In this document: piece after piece, positions 24,451 to 32,072 of the stretch
Layout of the letters: each line of letters opens with the position of its first letter
How positions within the stretch are numbered: the first letter of the stretch is position 1
IMG/VR virus record: IMGVR_UViG_3300042373_001362
Span: 84,356 to 148,355 of that record
DNA length: 64,000 bases
Strand: one strand, 5' to 3'
Origin: a virus
Notes under the pieces: model-generated
The model's input: only the letters and a program-made list of their open reading frames with translations
Told to the model about the DNA's origin: nothing
Database searches by the model: none
Made by a program: the position numbers and the translations under genes

Positions 24451-25059
24451 TCAGAACCAAGCCTTTTTGATAGTACGAGCAATGTATTTTGCTCTTAGTT
24501 TTGACCCAGTGCTACCGTAGTGAACTCCGTCAGGATTTAGCAAGCCCCTGTTCTTTGTGATAACTTTGTCCCAGTAGATAATAGAAAAACCGTATTTATC
24601 CGACTTTTTCTCCAACATTGCGTTCCAGTTACGGGCTGACGGGTTGTTTTTCTTGCCCTTCCACACTGTCACCCAAGCAACTTTCATTCCTTTGAGTTCC
24701 CTCATTACGGAAGCAACACGAGTTCCGACATCTTGATACTTCCAAGCAGGGCTGTCGTTTGTTCCCAATGCGATTACCCAGCAGGTATTTTGGTCAGACC
24801 TTTTCTTCCAATACTTCACAGCCTCTAAGCCAGTGTGCCTATCGTTAGGCAACTTACTCAACACTGAGCGACTGCCGTGAGCAGAGATAACAGCGTTCGG
24901 GTATCCGAGTTTCTTGTATTCCTTTTGTTGGAACTCTCGGGAATGGACACTGAGCGAGTCTCCAATGTGGACAATGTTTGAGCAACCGTCTGTGGCTCTT
25001 GCTTGCTGAGGGATAGCGATAGCAGTGACAATAAGTGCTGAGAGTAGAAGCTTCTTCAT
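24451..25059 (-). CDS. Secreted SGNH/GDSL hydrolase
   Basis: 202 aa. Sec signal peptide at 1-23 (KKLLLSALIVTAIAIPQQARA). Catalytic blocks: IVHIGDSLSV (Ser), ALGTNDSP (GxND), NPDGVHYG (Asp-x-x-His). SGNH enzymes cut esters of lipids, sugars or cell-wall polymers; a cell-wall or capsule deacetylase is plausible. ATG 25059 is chosen for the signal peptide; longer readings run through a hairpin. Operon with the phosphoesterase. Confidence 0.85.
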   Translation of the reverse strand: MKKLLLSALIVTAIAIPQQARATDGCSNIVHIGDSLSVHSREFQQKEYKKLGYPNAVISAHGSRSVLSKLPNDRHTGLEAVKYWKKRSDQNTCWVIALGTNDSPAWKYQDVGTRVASVMRELKGMKVAWVTVWKGKKNNPSARNWNAMLEKKSDKYGFSIIYWDKVITKNRGLLNPDGVHYGSTGSKLRAKYIARTIKKAWF

Positions 25060-25083
25060 TCCGGGCCCCGTTCCTAGTAGATA

Positions 25084-25124
25084 AGACGGCAGAGCCCTAG
25101 TCCGAACACAGGCTCTACCGTCTT
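25084..25124 (-). terminator. Hairpin upstream of SGNH gene
   Basis: AGACGG and AGAGCC pair with GGCTCT and CCGTCT, interrupted by one mismatch; probably ends transcription of the 25369 gene. Confidence 0.6.
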
Positions 25125-25165
25125 GATGTGACAGGCTACTAAGGGAAGGCTGGTCTGCCAACCCC

Positions 25166-25369
25166 TTAGAAGTTGGCTCGGGGGACTTGTGCGCCACACG
25201 CATACTCGGCAACACGACCCCACGGACGGCAGTCACAGTAGACACAACGGTCAAACTGAGGGTCAAAGTAGTGAGTGTTGTAGTTTTCCGACTTTTCTGC
25301 GTCCGACCCCGAAAAAGGGACAGGGGCATTGACGGTAGTAGGGGCAAGGATTTCGCTGTTTGTTTCCAT
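25166..25369 (-). CDS. Cassette gene, METNSE-type, Cys-rich
   Basis: 67 aa. Starts METNSEI like the genes at 27321 and 44879. CVYCDCRPWG ... YACG suggests a zinc site. It has a minus-strand copy of the TTGTCGG promoter with 6 nt to ATG, so it is a cassette of the right-arm type placed outside the main array. Function unknown. Confidence 0.75.
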   Translation of the reverse strand: METNSEILAPTTVNAPVPFSGSDAEKSENYNTHYFDPQFDRCVYCDCRPWGRVAEYACGAQVPRANF

Positions 25370-25375
25370 ACCTAA

Positions 25376-25405
25376 ATCTTAGACAAACCCACCCATACCC
25401 GACAA
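25376..25405 (-). promoter_or_regulatory. Cassette promoter (minus), TAAGAT
   Basis: TTGTCGG (25399-25405), GGGTGGG spacer, TAAGAT (25376-25381), 6 nt to ATG 25369. Confidence 0.85.
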
Positions 25406-25432
25406 GTTTCACTACGGGCAGGTAGTTGGGAC

Positions 25433-25438
25433 TATGAT
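25433..25438 (+). promoter_or_regulatory. -10 TATGAT before DUF932 gene
   Basis: TATGAT followed 6 nt later by the operator-like repeat; leader carries GGAAGG before ATG 25485. Confidence 0.4.
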
Positions 25439-25444
25439 GAGTTC

Positions 25445-25468
25445 AGATAAATCTATCCATACGGATAG
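25445..25468. promoter_or_regulatory. Operator-like AGATAAATCTATCC plus GGATAG
   Basis: Same core as 16809, followed by an extra GGATAG half-site, placed at the expected start of transcription; candidate LexA-like repressor site. Confidence 0.5.
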
Positions 25469-25484
25469 GAAGGACACACGGAAA

Positions 25485-26510
25485 ATGGCACACGAACTAG
25501 AGTTTGACCGTAAGGGCTTGGCGAAAATGGCTTACGCTGACCGAGAAGTGCCGTGGCACAGGCTAGGAACGCCTATGAAGGGCTTACAGACGGCTGAGGC
25601 AATGCTGGCAGCAGCACAGGCTGACTATGACGTAGTTCTTGCCAAAGTTGCCGTAGTAGACGACGAAGGCAACTTCATCACCAACCCTGACGGGACTCCT
25701 GTGCTGGTGGACGACAGCCGTGCCACAGTCCGAGTGAACCCTGACGGCTCATTTGACGGATTGTCCACAGTTGGGACAAGGTATGTAGTCCAACAGAACC
25801 GTGAGTGCCTTGAGTACGCCCTCGCCATTGTGGGTGCGTCTAAGGGTGACGCAGTTGTGGACACTTGTGGAGTTCTCCACGGTGGGCGTGAGTTCTTTTC
25901 ATCTATTGACTTGGGTGGTCTAATCATTGACCCCAAGGGAGTGAATGACAAGATTGAGCGTTACCTGCTTGTTCGCAATGGTCACGATGGCAAGACAGCG
26001 ATTACTTTCGCAAACACAAGCATTCGTGCCGTTTGTAAAAATACCGTTATCGCTGGAATGAACAATGCTCAACGGGTATTCACGGCTCGCCATACAAGAA
26101 ATGTGGAAACTGCTCTCGCAGAGGCTCAAAGCATTCTCAACATCTCAACCGAGTGGGCTAAGTCGTTCAGCGCAACAGCCGAGAAAATGTTGTCAATCCC
26201 GATGAGTTTGAGTTCAGCAAGAATGGACACGCTTATCGGTGCTCTCTATCCCGAAAAGCCCCAAGAAACCGACAGACAAAAGCGCAATAGGGACAACATA
26301 ACTATGACCATTCGTGCTCTCTATCAGACAGAAAGAAACTCTGCTGGATACGGAGACAACGGCTGGTCTGCTTACAACGCTGTCGTGGAATACCTTGACC
26401 ACTACCGAGACGGTGGAGTTACGGAACGGGCGATTGCGTCTATGGACGCAAACTCATCAGTCACACACAAGAAGATAAAAGCCCAAGAAGTTATCTTGTC
26501 ATTCGCTTGA
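25485..26510 (+). CDS. DUF932 phage/plasmid-like protein
   Basis: 341 aa, full length for the DUF932 (TIGR03299-type) family: MAHELEFDRKGLAKMAY, VPWHRLGTPMKGL, GRTYVV-like TVGTRYVVQQNRECLEY, and LLVRNGHDGKTAITFANTSI are recognisable. Family occurs on phages and plasmids; function is unsettled. ATG 25485 is used because homologues start MAHEL and GGAAGG lies upstream. The promoter carries the operator-like repeat, so it is probably under LexA-like control. Its stop overlaps the next -35 (TTGACA). Confidence 0.88.
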   Translation: MAHELEFDRKGLAKMAYADREVPWHRLGTPMKGLQTAEAMLAAAQADYDVVLAKVAVVDDEGNFITNPDGTPVLVDDSRATVRVNPDGSFDGLSTVGTRYVVQQNRECLEYALAIVGASKGDAVVDTCGVLHGGREFFSSIDLGGLIIDPKGVNDKIERYLLVRNGHDGKTAITFANTSIRAVCKNTVIAGMNNAQRVFTARHTRNVETALAEAQSILNISTEWAKSFSATAEKMLSIPMSLSSARMDTLIGALYPEKPQETDRQKRNRDNITMTIRALYQTERNSAGYGDNGWSAYNAVVEYLDHYRDGGVTERAIASMDANSSVTHKKIKAQEVILSFA

Positions 26511-26535
26511 CACACCCACGGGTTATCATTGTTGT
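26507..26535 (+). promoter_or_regulatory. Promoter TTGACA-N17-TGTTGT
   Basis: Consensus -35 overlapping the DUF932 stop, weak -10; leader of about 15 nt to ATG 26557. Confidence 0.4.
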
Positions 26536-26556
26536 ACGGACTGAAGGGACGGAACA

Positions 26557-27042
26557 ATGGATTTCTTTGATGAAGAAGACGACGAAACGTTCGCAAGCCC
26601 CGAGGAGCTCGCTGTCTGGCTGAGCGAGTTTATGGCTCAAACATCAGACGCAGAAGTAATGTACCGAAACCACTTCTGTACTATGATTGCTAACCGTGTC
26701 TATGACGAGTTCGGACACGAAGGCCTGTGCGAACTGATGATAGCAATGGACAAGAAGGCTGGCTGGATTTCGGACATCATCATTGAGAACAATGACCTCG
26801 ATGAAATACTGTTCAAGAAGTACGGCGTGTATGACCACAACATTGTCTCAAAAGCTCGCAAAACAGAAGCCGTTCAGGAAATGAACACAAAGATTTGGAA
26901 GTTACGCCGTAAGTACGCCAAAGCAATAGTGGACGAGCTGATGGTAGCCCCGTCTGACCCCACCCCGATTGACCCACTGCTAGAAGAACAAGAGACGCAA
27001 AAGCCCACCGACAGCGACAACGGTGGGACTTCTACGGAGTAG
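26557..27042 (+). CDS. Acidic helical protein, unknown
   Basis: 161 aa. Acidic start (FFDEEDDETF), helical core with EVMYRNHFCTMIANRVYDEF, and a disordered Pro/Thr tail. No recognised domain. Own promoter; next gene is on the other strand. Confidence 0.75.
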   Translation: MDFFDEEDDETFASPEELAVWLSEFMAQTSDAEVMYRNHFCTMIANRVYDEFGHEGLCELMIAMDKKAGWISDIIIENNDLDEILFKKYGVYDHNIVSKARKTEAVQEMNTKIWKLRRKYAKAIVDELMVAPSDPTPIDPLLEEQETQKPTDSDNGGTSTE

Positions 27043-27087
27043 ACAACGGGGGGCGTTGCCTGCTCAGATTTGTGAGGTTGCGACTAT

Positions 27088-27321
27088 TTAGTAGTCGTCA
27101 TCATCACCCCAGCCGATACCAGCAAGGGCGTTAGCGTCAGCCCAGCCGTCAGTTTCGTACGGCTCCGTACTGTCATCACGGACAACGCAGTCGCAGTCAT
27201 CTTCACATTCGCAGTCTTGCTCCCACTCACAAGCACCCTCGTGCTCAAACTCCAAGTCGCAATTTACGCAATACGACATAATGTAGGGGGCAGTTTCGGC
27301 AATTTCGCTGTTCATTTCCAT
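27088..27321 (-). CDS. Cassette gene, METNSE-type acidic Cys-rich protein
   Basis: 77 aa. CVNCDLEFEHEGAC and an acidic Cys string (CECEDDCDC) suggest metal binding. Its tail GWADANALAGIGWGDDDDY is clearly related to the tail of the gene at 44879, so the two are paralogues on opposite strands. ATG 27321 is fixed by the minus-strand cassette promoter. Confidence 0.78.
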   Translation of the reverse strand: MEMNSEIAETAPYIMSYCVNCDLEFEHEGACEWEQDCECEDDCDCVVRDDSTEPYETDGWADANALAGIGWGDDDDY

Positions 27322-27327
27322 ACACAC

Positions 27328-27357
27328 AGATTAGCAAGACCCACCCCAGCCCGACAA
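27328..27357 (-). promoter_or_regulatory. Cassette promoter (minus), TAATCT
   Basis: TTGTCGG (27351-27357), GGGGTGGG spacer, TAATCT (27328-27333), 6 nt to ATG 27321. Confidence 0.85.
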
Positions 27358-27361
27358 GTTT

Positions 27362-29272
27362 CTACATTCCCATCAGGTCAAACAGCAGTTGTGCTGTATC
27401 TACATCATCTACGGGTGAACCACCGTCTACAGCCCTATTGACCACGCTTCTCTTGCGTTCTATGAGGGAATAGATTTCCTCATCTATCGTGCCGTCTGTG
27501 AGTAGATAGGTAGCCACCACGCTTCCCTTCTGCCCTAATCTGTGGCATCGTGAGTATGTTTGGTCTACATCAGCAGGCGTCCACGGTAGTTCCACGAATA
27601 AGACATCTTGCGCCGATGTCAGCGTGTGACCCGTCTTGGCTGCCTGAATGGACAGCACGATAACCGGGGCTTCCTCTACCGGCAGCGTTTGGAACTTCTT
27701 CTTCTGTTCCTCTACTTCCTCAACGCTCATTCCACCCTGAATGCGTAGGTTGCCGAACTTCATTGCTAACTCATCAACAATGTCTCTGTGATGGGCAGCG
27801 ATTACAACTTTCTTTCCATCTTCTATTCGCTGCTTTACCCATTCTTCTACTACGGGCATCTTTGCTCTTGCTGACAACCTTCGCAGCACAGACAAGCGAA
27901 CTAAATGTTCGTTGCTTTCTGCTTTGATGCGAGCAACAACGGCAGCAGACCCTACGGGTTCTCCAAGTTCTCTCGCTATTTCCTTTGCTCTGTCAATGAG
28001 ATACTGAATAATGTCTACTTCTGCTTTTTTGTATTCTTTCATCGCAGCAGCACTTCCCTCAACCAATACGGGGCTGTGGATGACAGGGGGCAGTTCCGAT
28101 AGCACTTGGTCTTTTGTTCTCCTGATGTAGCAAACACCACGAAGCCGTTCGTTTAGTTCGTCAAGGTGTGAATGTCCACTGATGTTCCATTGACCGAAGC
28201 TGTCCTGAAAAGCGTTACAGTAACGCCGATAAAAGCCCCACAAACCACCGAATTCTTTTAGTTTCCCAAGAATGTCGAGTTGTGATGCGTACTCTGACGG
28301 GCGATTAGTAACGGGTGTTCCTGTTAGACAAAGAACAATTCCGTCTTTTGGTGCGCTTTTAGCAATCTTTTGTGCGCTTTTGGTTCTCTGTGCTGTAACA
28401 GTTTTACAGTAATGGCTTTCGTCAAATACATAGGAACGATGTTTAGACAACTCTTTTTCCCATTTGGTAATGTTGCTGTATCCAACGACAACGACATCAT
28501 AAGTTCCACTTTCGGGGAATTCTTTTCTGTTCGTTACAACCGAAACTCTCCGACTAGGAAGCCAACGGGCGTATTCAGCTTGCCAATTGAGAACAAGAGA
28601 AGGTGGGCAAACAACGACTGCTGGGTAACTATCCATAACATACTCAACGGTGGCAATGGCTTGGAGAGTTTTGCCTAGACCCATTTCATCAGCAATAAAA
28701 GTTCTGCGAGCATTGGAAGCGTAAGCAACGCCTGCCCTCTGATAAGGAAGAAGTTCTGCCGTTAGTGACGGAATAGAAATCTCAGCATCTACTGAGCGAG
28801 AAGCCTCAATGAGAGCATTTAGATTATTTGTGACATTCTCTGAACACGACCTTAGTTCATCGGACACCTCAATGTCAAAGTATTCAGCCCACCTGATGAC
28901 ATCATTCGCCGATGTCAACGGGGCCCTCCACGCCTTCTTGGTTGCGTTCCAAGTGATAGACGGTATTTTCTTGACGCTGTTGATGACTACCTTCTCATAC
29001 GGGAATGTAATAAAAATCCAATCGCCTTCTAGCCAAATGGAATTGACAGCTTTCCTAACCGGTGGGGTGATTAGCAGTATCTCTGTATCAACCTCTATGT
29101 CGTGCTTTATTGCGAAAGCTCTTGCTTCGGACATAGAGGTAACCGGAACTCTCCATACCTTTGAGACCTTGTCCCATTTAGCCCCTGCGATTTTTTTGAC
29201 CTCATCAACTTGGTCTTTGTCGTAGGGAAAATCGAGAATTATTTGGTCGTCTACAAGTCTTGCCGTGCTCAT
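27362..29272 (-). CDS. SNF2-family helicase, SMARCAL1/HARP-like
   Basis: 636 aa. Two related N-terminal modules (about 11-60 and 84-135; FPYDKDQVDEVKKI..WRVPVTS and FPYEKVVINSVKKI..WRAPLTS) resemble the HARP DNA-recognition repeats. Helicase core: ADEMGLGKTLQ (about 194-204), DESH box (about 284-287), CLTGTPVTNRP, and the C-terminal lobe with CHRLGQKGSV. Such enzymes anneal or remodel forked DNA rather than unwind it. TAGAAT ends 7 nt before ATG, a leaderless start. Likely supports phage replication or recombination. Confidence 0.92.
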   Translation of the reverse strand: MSTARLVDDQIILDFPYDKDQVDEVKKIAGAKWDKVSKVWRVPVTSMSEARAFAIKHDIEVDTEILLITPPVRKAVNSIWLEGDWIFITFPYEKVVINSVKKIPSITWNATKKAWRAPLTSANDVIRWAEYFDIEVSDELRSCSENVTNNLNALIEASRSVDAEISIPSLTAELLPYQRAGVAYASNARRTFIADEMGLGKTLQAIATVEYVMDSYPAVVVCPPSLVLNWQAEYARWLPSRRVSVVTNRKEFPESGTYDVVVVGYSNITKWEKELSKHRSYVFDESHYCKTVTAQRTKSAQKIAKSAPKDGIVLCLTGTPVTNRPSEYASQLDILGKLKEFGGLWGFYRRYCNAFQDSFGQWNISGHSHLDELNERLRGVCYIRRTKDQVLSELPPVIHSPVLVEGSAAAMKEYKKAEVDIIQYLIDRAKEIARELGEPVGSAAVVARIKAESNEHLVRLSVLRRLSARAKMPVVEEWVKQRIEDGKKVVIAAHHRDIVDELAMKFGNLRIQGGMSVEEVEEQKKKFQTLPVEEAPVIVLSIQAAKTGHTLTSAQDVLFVELPWTPADVDQTYSRCHRLGQKGSVVATYLLTDGTIDEEIYSLIERKRSVVNRAVDGGSPVDDVDTAQLLFDLMGM

Positions 29273-29279
29273 TGCTATT

Positions 29280-29285
29280 ATTCTA
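29280..29285 (-). promoter_or_regulatory. -10 TAGAAT, leaderless start of helicase
   Basis: TAGAAT on the minus strand ends 7 nt before ATG 29272. Confidence 0.6.
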
Positions 29286-29308
29286 CTCTCTGAAACAAAG
29301 GAGAGCGA

Positions 29309-29557
29309 ATGCCCTTAGAACAAGAACCAACGGTAGAAAGTCTCAGCAAGAGAATTGACGAGCTCGAGCAAATCGTCAAGCAACTCAAGACAACTATCGA
29401 GAGAATGGAAAGCTCTACAAAGAAGCTTCCGGTAATTCCACAAATTTCTATTCCCGGCTCACTTGGTGACAACACTCTGTCTATTGGCAAAAGACAAGCG
29501 ACACTCCACGAGAACGAGCAACGCCTAGCGTGGGAACGAGCAACCGGGGCTCAGTAG
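29309..29557 (+). CDS. Small coiled-coil protein
   Basis: 82 aa. Heptads in SKRIDELEQIVKQLKTTIER form a coiled coil; the rest is basic and polar. AAAGGAGAG precedes ATG. Divergent from the helicase gene and followed by a hairpin. Confidence 0.75.
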   Translation: MPLEQEPTVESLSKRIDELEQIVKQLKTTIERMESSTKKLPVIPQISIPGSLGDNTLSIGKRQATLHENEQRLAWERATGAQ

Positions 29558-29566
29558 AAAGTAGAG

Positions 29567-29613
29567 TGCCACAGAACTAGGGGAACAGCGACGAAAACCC
29601 TAGCCCTGTGGCA
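29567..29613. terminator. Bidirectional hairpin terminator
   Basis: TGCCACAG/CTGTGGCA outer and CTAGGG/CCCTAG inner stems between convergent genes; weak T tail. Confidence 0.65.
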
Positions 29614-29628
29614 GACCGAACTCTATCA

Positions 29629-30144
29629 TTAGCAGATAGAGAAACCCCCACACTCTGAGAGAAACTCAGCAAACTGCGAGACATTCTCAACATTGAACGG
29701 ATAGTGCGAAGCCCACGATTCTTTTGTGCCCACTCCGTCACAAGCGTTACACCAACCGTGTGTGCGACCTGTAAGAATCTGAACCTCTACCGATAGTTCA
29801 CGCTCAGGATGTCCAGACTCAATGCCTAGTGCGTCTCTGCGTATTCCAGTCGCTTCACACAAAGCGCAATCCTCACGGGGAAGGTTTGCTATGTATTCGT
29901 AGTAAGACTGCTGATGAGCAAGAGCCCCACCATTTTCTATTTCCTCACGGAGAATGTTTGCCAACTCCAATGAGCCTTCCTCATCTAGTCCTTCTCCGTC
30001 ATTGGTATGACCACTCACTTCACTACATAGGTGAGGTGCGACTATTTCGCAATAATCCCACAGTGGTCGCCACCACCAAACATTGTTACGAAAATACTCA
30101 CCCTTCTCGCTTGAAGGATTCTGTCCGTAAACATCCATACCCAT
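29629..30144 (-). CDS. Cassette gene, conserved DVYG-type zinc protein
   Basis: 171 aa. N-terminus MDVYGQNPSSEKGEYFRNNV followed by WWWRPLWDYC is a pattern I associate with phage hypothetical proteins; later CALCEATGIR and CNACDGVGT form a DnaJ-like zinc knuckle. ATG 30144 has GAGAGGA upstream; the cassette promoter sits 36 nt before, so this cassette has a leader. Function unknown. Confidence 0.78.
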   Translation of the reverse strand: MGMDVYGQNPSSEKGEYFRNNVWWWRPLWDYCEIVAPHLCSEVSGHTNDGEGLDEEGSLELANILREEIENGGALAHQQSYYEYIANLPREDCALCEATGIRRDALGIESGHPERELSVEVQILTGRTHGWCNACDGVGTKESWASHYPFNVENVSQFAEFLSECGGFSIC

Positions 30145-30179
30145 AGTCGCTTTTCCTCTCGGCTCGCTTGTTTCTCTCA

Positions 30180-30209
30180 ACATTATCTCAACCCACCCTC
30201 AACCGACAA
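30180..30209 (-). promoter_or_regulatory. Cassette promoter (minus), TAATGT, leadered
   Basis: TTGTCGG (30203-30209), GAGGGTGGG spacer, TAATGT (30180-30185). Confidence 0.85.
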
Positions 30210-30210
30210 A

Positions 30211-30244
30211 TCTTTATCTGTGAGGCGGGGCTCACAGATAAAGA
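30211..30244 (-). terminator. Insulator hairpin with CCCCGC loop
   Basis: 14-bp stem TCTTTATCTGTGAG/CTCACAGATAAAGA directly upstream of the minus-strand cassette promoter. Confidence 0.85.
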
Positions 30245-30278
30245 AGCACTCAGTGTCGGGGGGTGACACTGAGTGCTT
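30244..30278 (-). terminator. Terminator after 30451 gene
   Basis: Perfect 14-bp stem AAGCACTCAGTGTC/GACACTGAGTGCTT with a GGGGGGT loop, adjoining the previous hairpin. Confidence 0.85.
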
Positions 30279-30298
30279 ACTGGAGAGAATTGCTGGGG

Positions 30299-30451
30299 CT
30301 AAACGCCCTTGGCGATGAGCAGGTCTATCAAGACGACGAGACGCTGGGCGTCCATCTCGCTCTTTGTGATTCTGCCACGCTTGAGCTGGTCGTCCAACTT
30401 CTCCAACTGGAGAAGGGCTTGTTCTATTGGGGATGTCGCTGTTGTTTCCAT
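30299..30451 (-). CDS. Cassette gene, small coiled-coil METT-type protein
   Basis: 50 aa starting METTATS. Heptad-rich (QALLQLEKLDDQLKRGRI), probably a coiled coil. ATG 30451 is fixed by the minus-strand cassette promoter 6 nt away, and a perfect terminator hairpin follows the stop. No function assigned. Confidence 0.78.
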   Translation of the reverse strand: METTATSPIEQALLQLEKLDDQLKRGRITKSEMDAQRLVVLIDLLIAKGV

Positions 30452-30457
30452 AAGAAC

Positions 30458-30487
30458 AGCCTAGCATCACCCACCCCAGGCCGACAA
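30458..30487 (-). promoter_or_regulatory. Cassette promoter (minus), TAGGCT
   Basis: TTGTCGG (30481-30487), GGGGTGGG spacer, TAGGCT (30458-30463), 6 nt to ATG 30451; overlaps the parS site by one base at its edge. Confidence 0.82.
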
Positions 30488-30488
30488 T

Positions 30489-30504
30489 GTTTCACGTGAA
30501 ACAT
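30489..30504. promoter_or_regulatory. Perfect parS site
   Basis: TGTTTCACGTGAAACA, identical to the bacterial parS consensus bound by ParB, in the gap between divergent cassette promoters. Confidence 0.8.
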
Positions 30505-30533
30505 TTTGCCCGACAAGAGCCCCGATGGCTAAC

Positions 30534-30563
30534 TTGTCGGGCAAGGGTGGGTCGGAGTAAGGT
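30534..30563 (+). promoter_or_regulatory. Cassette promoter, TAAGGT
   Basis: 6 nt to ATG 30570. TTGTCGGGCAA also pairs with TTGCCCGACAA upstream, so the -35 lies in a hairpin. Confidence 0.88.
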
Positions 30564-30569
30564 GGAGGT

Positions 30570-30734
30570 ATGAACACGGCACCAGAAAAACTGACCAACC
30601 ACCAAATGCTCAACAAGATTGAGGAAGTGATGAACTCCTTCGAGCATCGCCAAGACTGGAGCGACACGGACAGGAAGGTCTTCCTCAGCCTCCACGAGGC
30701 TTGGAAGGCACTCGCTGAAGCAGTCGCCCTCTAG
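30570..30734 (+). CDS. Cassette gene, small helical protein
   Basis: 54 aa, helical (NKIEEVMNSFEHR, KVFLSLHEAWKALAEAV). Leaderless ATG set by the cassette promoter; two terminator hairpins follow. Function unknown. Confidence 0.78.
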   Translation: MNTAPEKLTNHQMLNKIEEVMNSFEHRQDWSDTDRKVFLSLHEAWKALAEAVAL

Positions 30735-30740
30735 GAAGTG

Positions 30741-30763
30741 AACGCCCCTCCAGTGGGGGCGTT
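30741..30763 (+). terminator. Terminator AACGCCCC/GGGGCGTT
   Basis: 8-9 bp stem followed by CTTTCT, just after the 30570 gene. Confidence 0.8.
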
Positions 30764-30796
30764 CTTTCTACGCAAGCCCCGTTTGCGTAGAAAGAA
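30762..30796 (+). terminator. Insulator hairpin with GCCCCG loop
   Basis: TTCTTTCTACGCAA pairs with TTTGCGTAGAAAGAA; directly ahead of the next cassette promoter. Confidence 0.85.
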
Positions 30797-30810
30797 CGCT
30801 TGTGGCTGAT

Positions 30811-30840
30811 TTGTCGGCTAAGGGTGGGTCGGTGTAAGGT
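30811..30840 (+). promoter_or_regulatory. Cassette promoter, TAAGGT
   Basis: TTGTCGG at 30811, 6 nt to ATG 30847. Confidence 0.9.
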
Positions 30841-30846
30841 TTGGGT

Positions 30847-31155
30847 ATGGAAACAACAGCGACAACAAAAGCAGCAATCATCGCAGAGTGGTACGACAAC
30901 CGCTTCGGTGCGGAAGTGTTCGGAGCACTCATCAACATTCTCCGTCTCGCAGGAGCAACGGAGTTCACAATCCCAACCGCTTGGCTTGACTTTCAGCCCA
31001 ACGGTCGGGAAGGCGAGATTGCTTTCCGCTTCGCCCACACGCTCTCTTGGGAGAACGGTGAGACAGCACCAGTCATCAAGGCTCTCCGTGAAGTAGCCCG
31101 TATCAAGTCGGTGGATTGGGACACAGACGCTCCGAGAGATTGGGACTACGACTAG
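30847..31155 (+). CDS. Cassette gene, METT-type, unknown
   Basis: 102 aa starting METTATTKAAIIAEWYDNRF. Mixed alpha/beta with LRLAGATEFTIPTAWLDFQP; no recognised domain. The start is fixed by the promoter; a TTG 6 nt upstream is inside the promoter gap. The last codons form the arm of a hairpin that precedes the next promoter. Confidence 0.82.
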   Translation: METTATTKAAIIAEWYDNRFGAEVFGALINILRLAGATEFTIPTAWLDFQPNGREGEIAFRFAHTLSWENGETAPVIKALREVARIKSVDWDTDAPRDWDYD

Positions 31156-31161
31156 TCCCAA
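31140..31161 (+). terminator. Hairpin overlapping a stop codon
   Basis: TTGGGACTA/TAGTCCCAA with a CGAC loop, made by the final codons of the 30847 gene. Confidence 0.75.
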
Positions 31162-31162
31162 C

Positions 31163-31192
31163 TTGTCGGCTAAGGGTGGGGTGAACTAAGGT
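31163..31192 (+). promoter_or_regulatory. Cassette promoter, TAAGGT
   Basis: 6 nt to ATG 31199; an in-frame ATG at 31193 lies at the promoter edge. Confidence 0.88.
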
Positions 31193-31198
31193 ATGGGT

Positions 31199-31396
31199 AT
31201 GACATCAACAGCGAAATGGATTAGCGAACTCCCAACAGTAGAGGAGTGCGACAAGGAGATTGCTCGCCTCTCTTACTGGCTGGAAACAAAGCGATACGAG
31301 ATGAGCGCACGAGAGGCAGTTGCCCTCGCTGACCGTATTCGGACTTGGGAGAAAAAGCGCATTTGGGCGAGACGCTACGGAAAGTGTGACTACTGA
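31199..31396 (+). CDS. Cassette gene, small helical protein
   Basis: 65 aa, charged helices (EECDKEIARLSYWLETKRYE, EKKRIWARRYG). ATG 31199 by promoter spacing. Shares a base with the start of the next gene (TGATG), so the pair is one transcript. Confidence 0.8.
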   Translation: MTSTAKWISELPTVEECDKEIARLSYWLETKRYEMSAREAVALADRIRTWEKKRIWARRYGKCDY

Positions 31397-31572
31397 TGAA
31401 GAAGTACAGCGCAACAATCTCTCTGTTCATTGACGAGTTTGAGGCAGAGGACAGAGAGAGTGCTAGGGCGATTGTCGGCAAATACATTGACCACCTCATT
31501 GACATTTGTGAGGTCAATGAGGGCGAACTCACTTGGGGTGGGGTAGACGAGTCAATAGAAGAAGAACAGTAA
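31396..31572 (+). CDS. Small acidic protein, second gene of cassette
   Basis: 58 aa, MKKYSATISLFIDEFEAEDR then helical IVGKYIDHLIDICEVNEGE. Starts on the previous stop. Followed by a bidirectional hairpin shared with a convergent gene. Confidence 0.72.
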   Translation: MKKYSATISLFIDEFEAEDRESARAIVGKYIDHLIDICEVNEGELTWGGVDESIEEEQ

Positions 31573-31590
31573 GAGAGACGGGGCTCTCTT
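31571..31590. terminator. Bidirectional hairpin AAGAGAG/CTCTCTT
   Basis: 7-bp stem with ACGGGG loop between convergent genes. Confidence 0.75.
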
Positions 31591-31735
31591 ACTTCTTTTT
31601 CTTTATCGTGTAGCCGTTTGCTTTGAGGTCTTTGACTATCCGTTCTGGAATGCCACCCCAAATGGGGATACCAGAAGAGGCCAGTGAGCGAGCGATAATG
31701 TCAAGCTTTTTCTTACGGTGGAGTTGTCTGAACAT
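31589..31735 (-). CDS. Small basic protein, unknown
   Basis: 48 aa, MFRQLHRKKKLDIIARSLAS then GIPIWGGIPERIV and KKKK tail. TATGCT ends 6 nt before ATG, a leaderless layout like the gene at 41591. The basic charge suggests nucleic-acid binding; unrecognised. Confidence 0.65.
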   Translation of the reverse strand: MFRQLHRKKKLDIIARSLASSGIPIWGGIPERIVKDLKANGYTIKKKK

Positions 31736-31741
31736 TCTGAA

Positions 31742-31747
31742 AGCATA
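31742..31747 (-). promoter_or_regulatory. -10 TATGCT, leaderless start
   Basis: Minus-strand TATGCT, 6 nt before ATG 31735. Confidence 0.5.
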
Positions 31748-31754
31748 CAACGAT

Positions 31755-31784
31755 TTGTCGGCCTGGGGTGGGGTGGACTAAGAT
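31755..31784 (+). promoter_or_regulatory. Cassette promoter, TAAGAT
   Basis: 6 nt to ATG 31791. Confidence 0.9.
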
Positions 31785-31790
31785 TTAGGT

Positions 31791-31970
31791 ATGGACAGCG
31801 ACAAAGACCTGATGGAACTACTGGAACAGATAGAGAAGATTATGCGCCCACTGGCCGAGTGCTGTGGGAAAATCCCACAAGGCGTATGGTTAGAGCGCAC
31901 CTACTGCGTTTACTGCGAGATGAGTGCCGAGTGGTGCCAGTGTGATGTGTCCGACTTCTGCGACTGCTAG
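31791..31970 (+). CDS. Cassette gene, Cys-rich small protein
   Basis: 59 aa with nine Cys: AECC, YCVYC, WCQC and FCDC. Four Cys pairs in so short a chain indicate zinc or another metal. Helical N-terminus MDSDKDLMELLEQIEKIM. Leaderless start. Confidence 0.78.
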   Translation: MDSDKDLMELLEQIEKIMRPLAECCGKIPQGVWLERTYCVYCEMSAEWCQCDVSDFCDC

Positions 31971-31999
31971 CAATCGGCCAGACATCTGACGGCCTTGCT

Positions 32000-32033
32000 A
32001 CGCAGGCACGAGGCCGGGGCTACGTGCCTGCGT
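32000..32033 (+). terminator. Insulator hairpin ACGCAGGCACG/CGTGCCTGCGT
   Basis: 11-bp perfect stem, loop contains CCGGGGCT; directly before the next cassette promoter. Confidence 0.85.
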
Positions 32034-32036
32034 GAT

Positions 32037-32066
32037 TTGTCGGTCGAGGGTGGGTCGGAGTAATGT
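32037..32066 (+). promoter_or_regulatory. Cassette promoter, TAATGT
   Basis: 6 nt to ATG 32073. Confidence 0.9.
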
Positions 32067-32072
32067 GTGTGT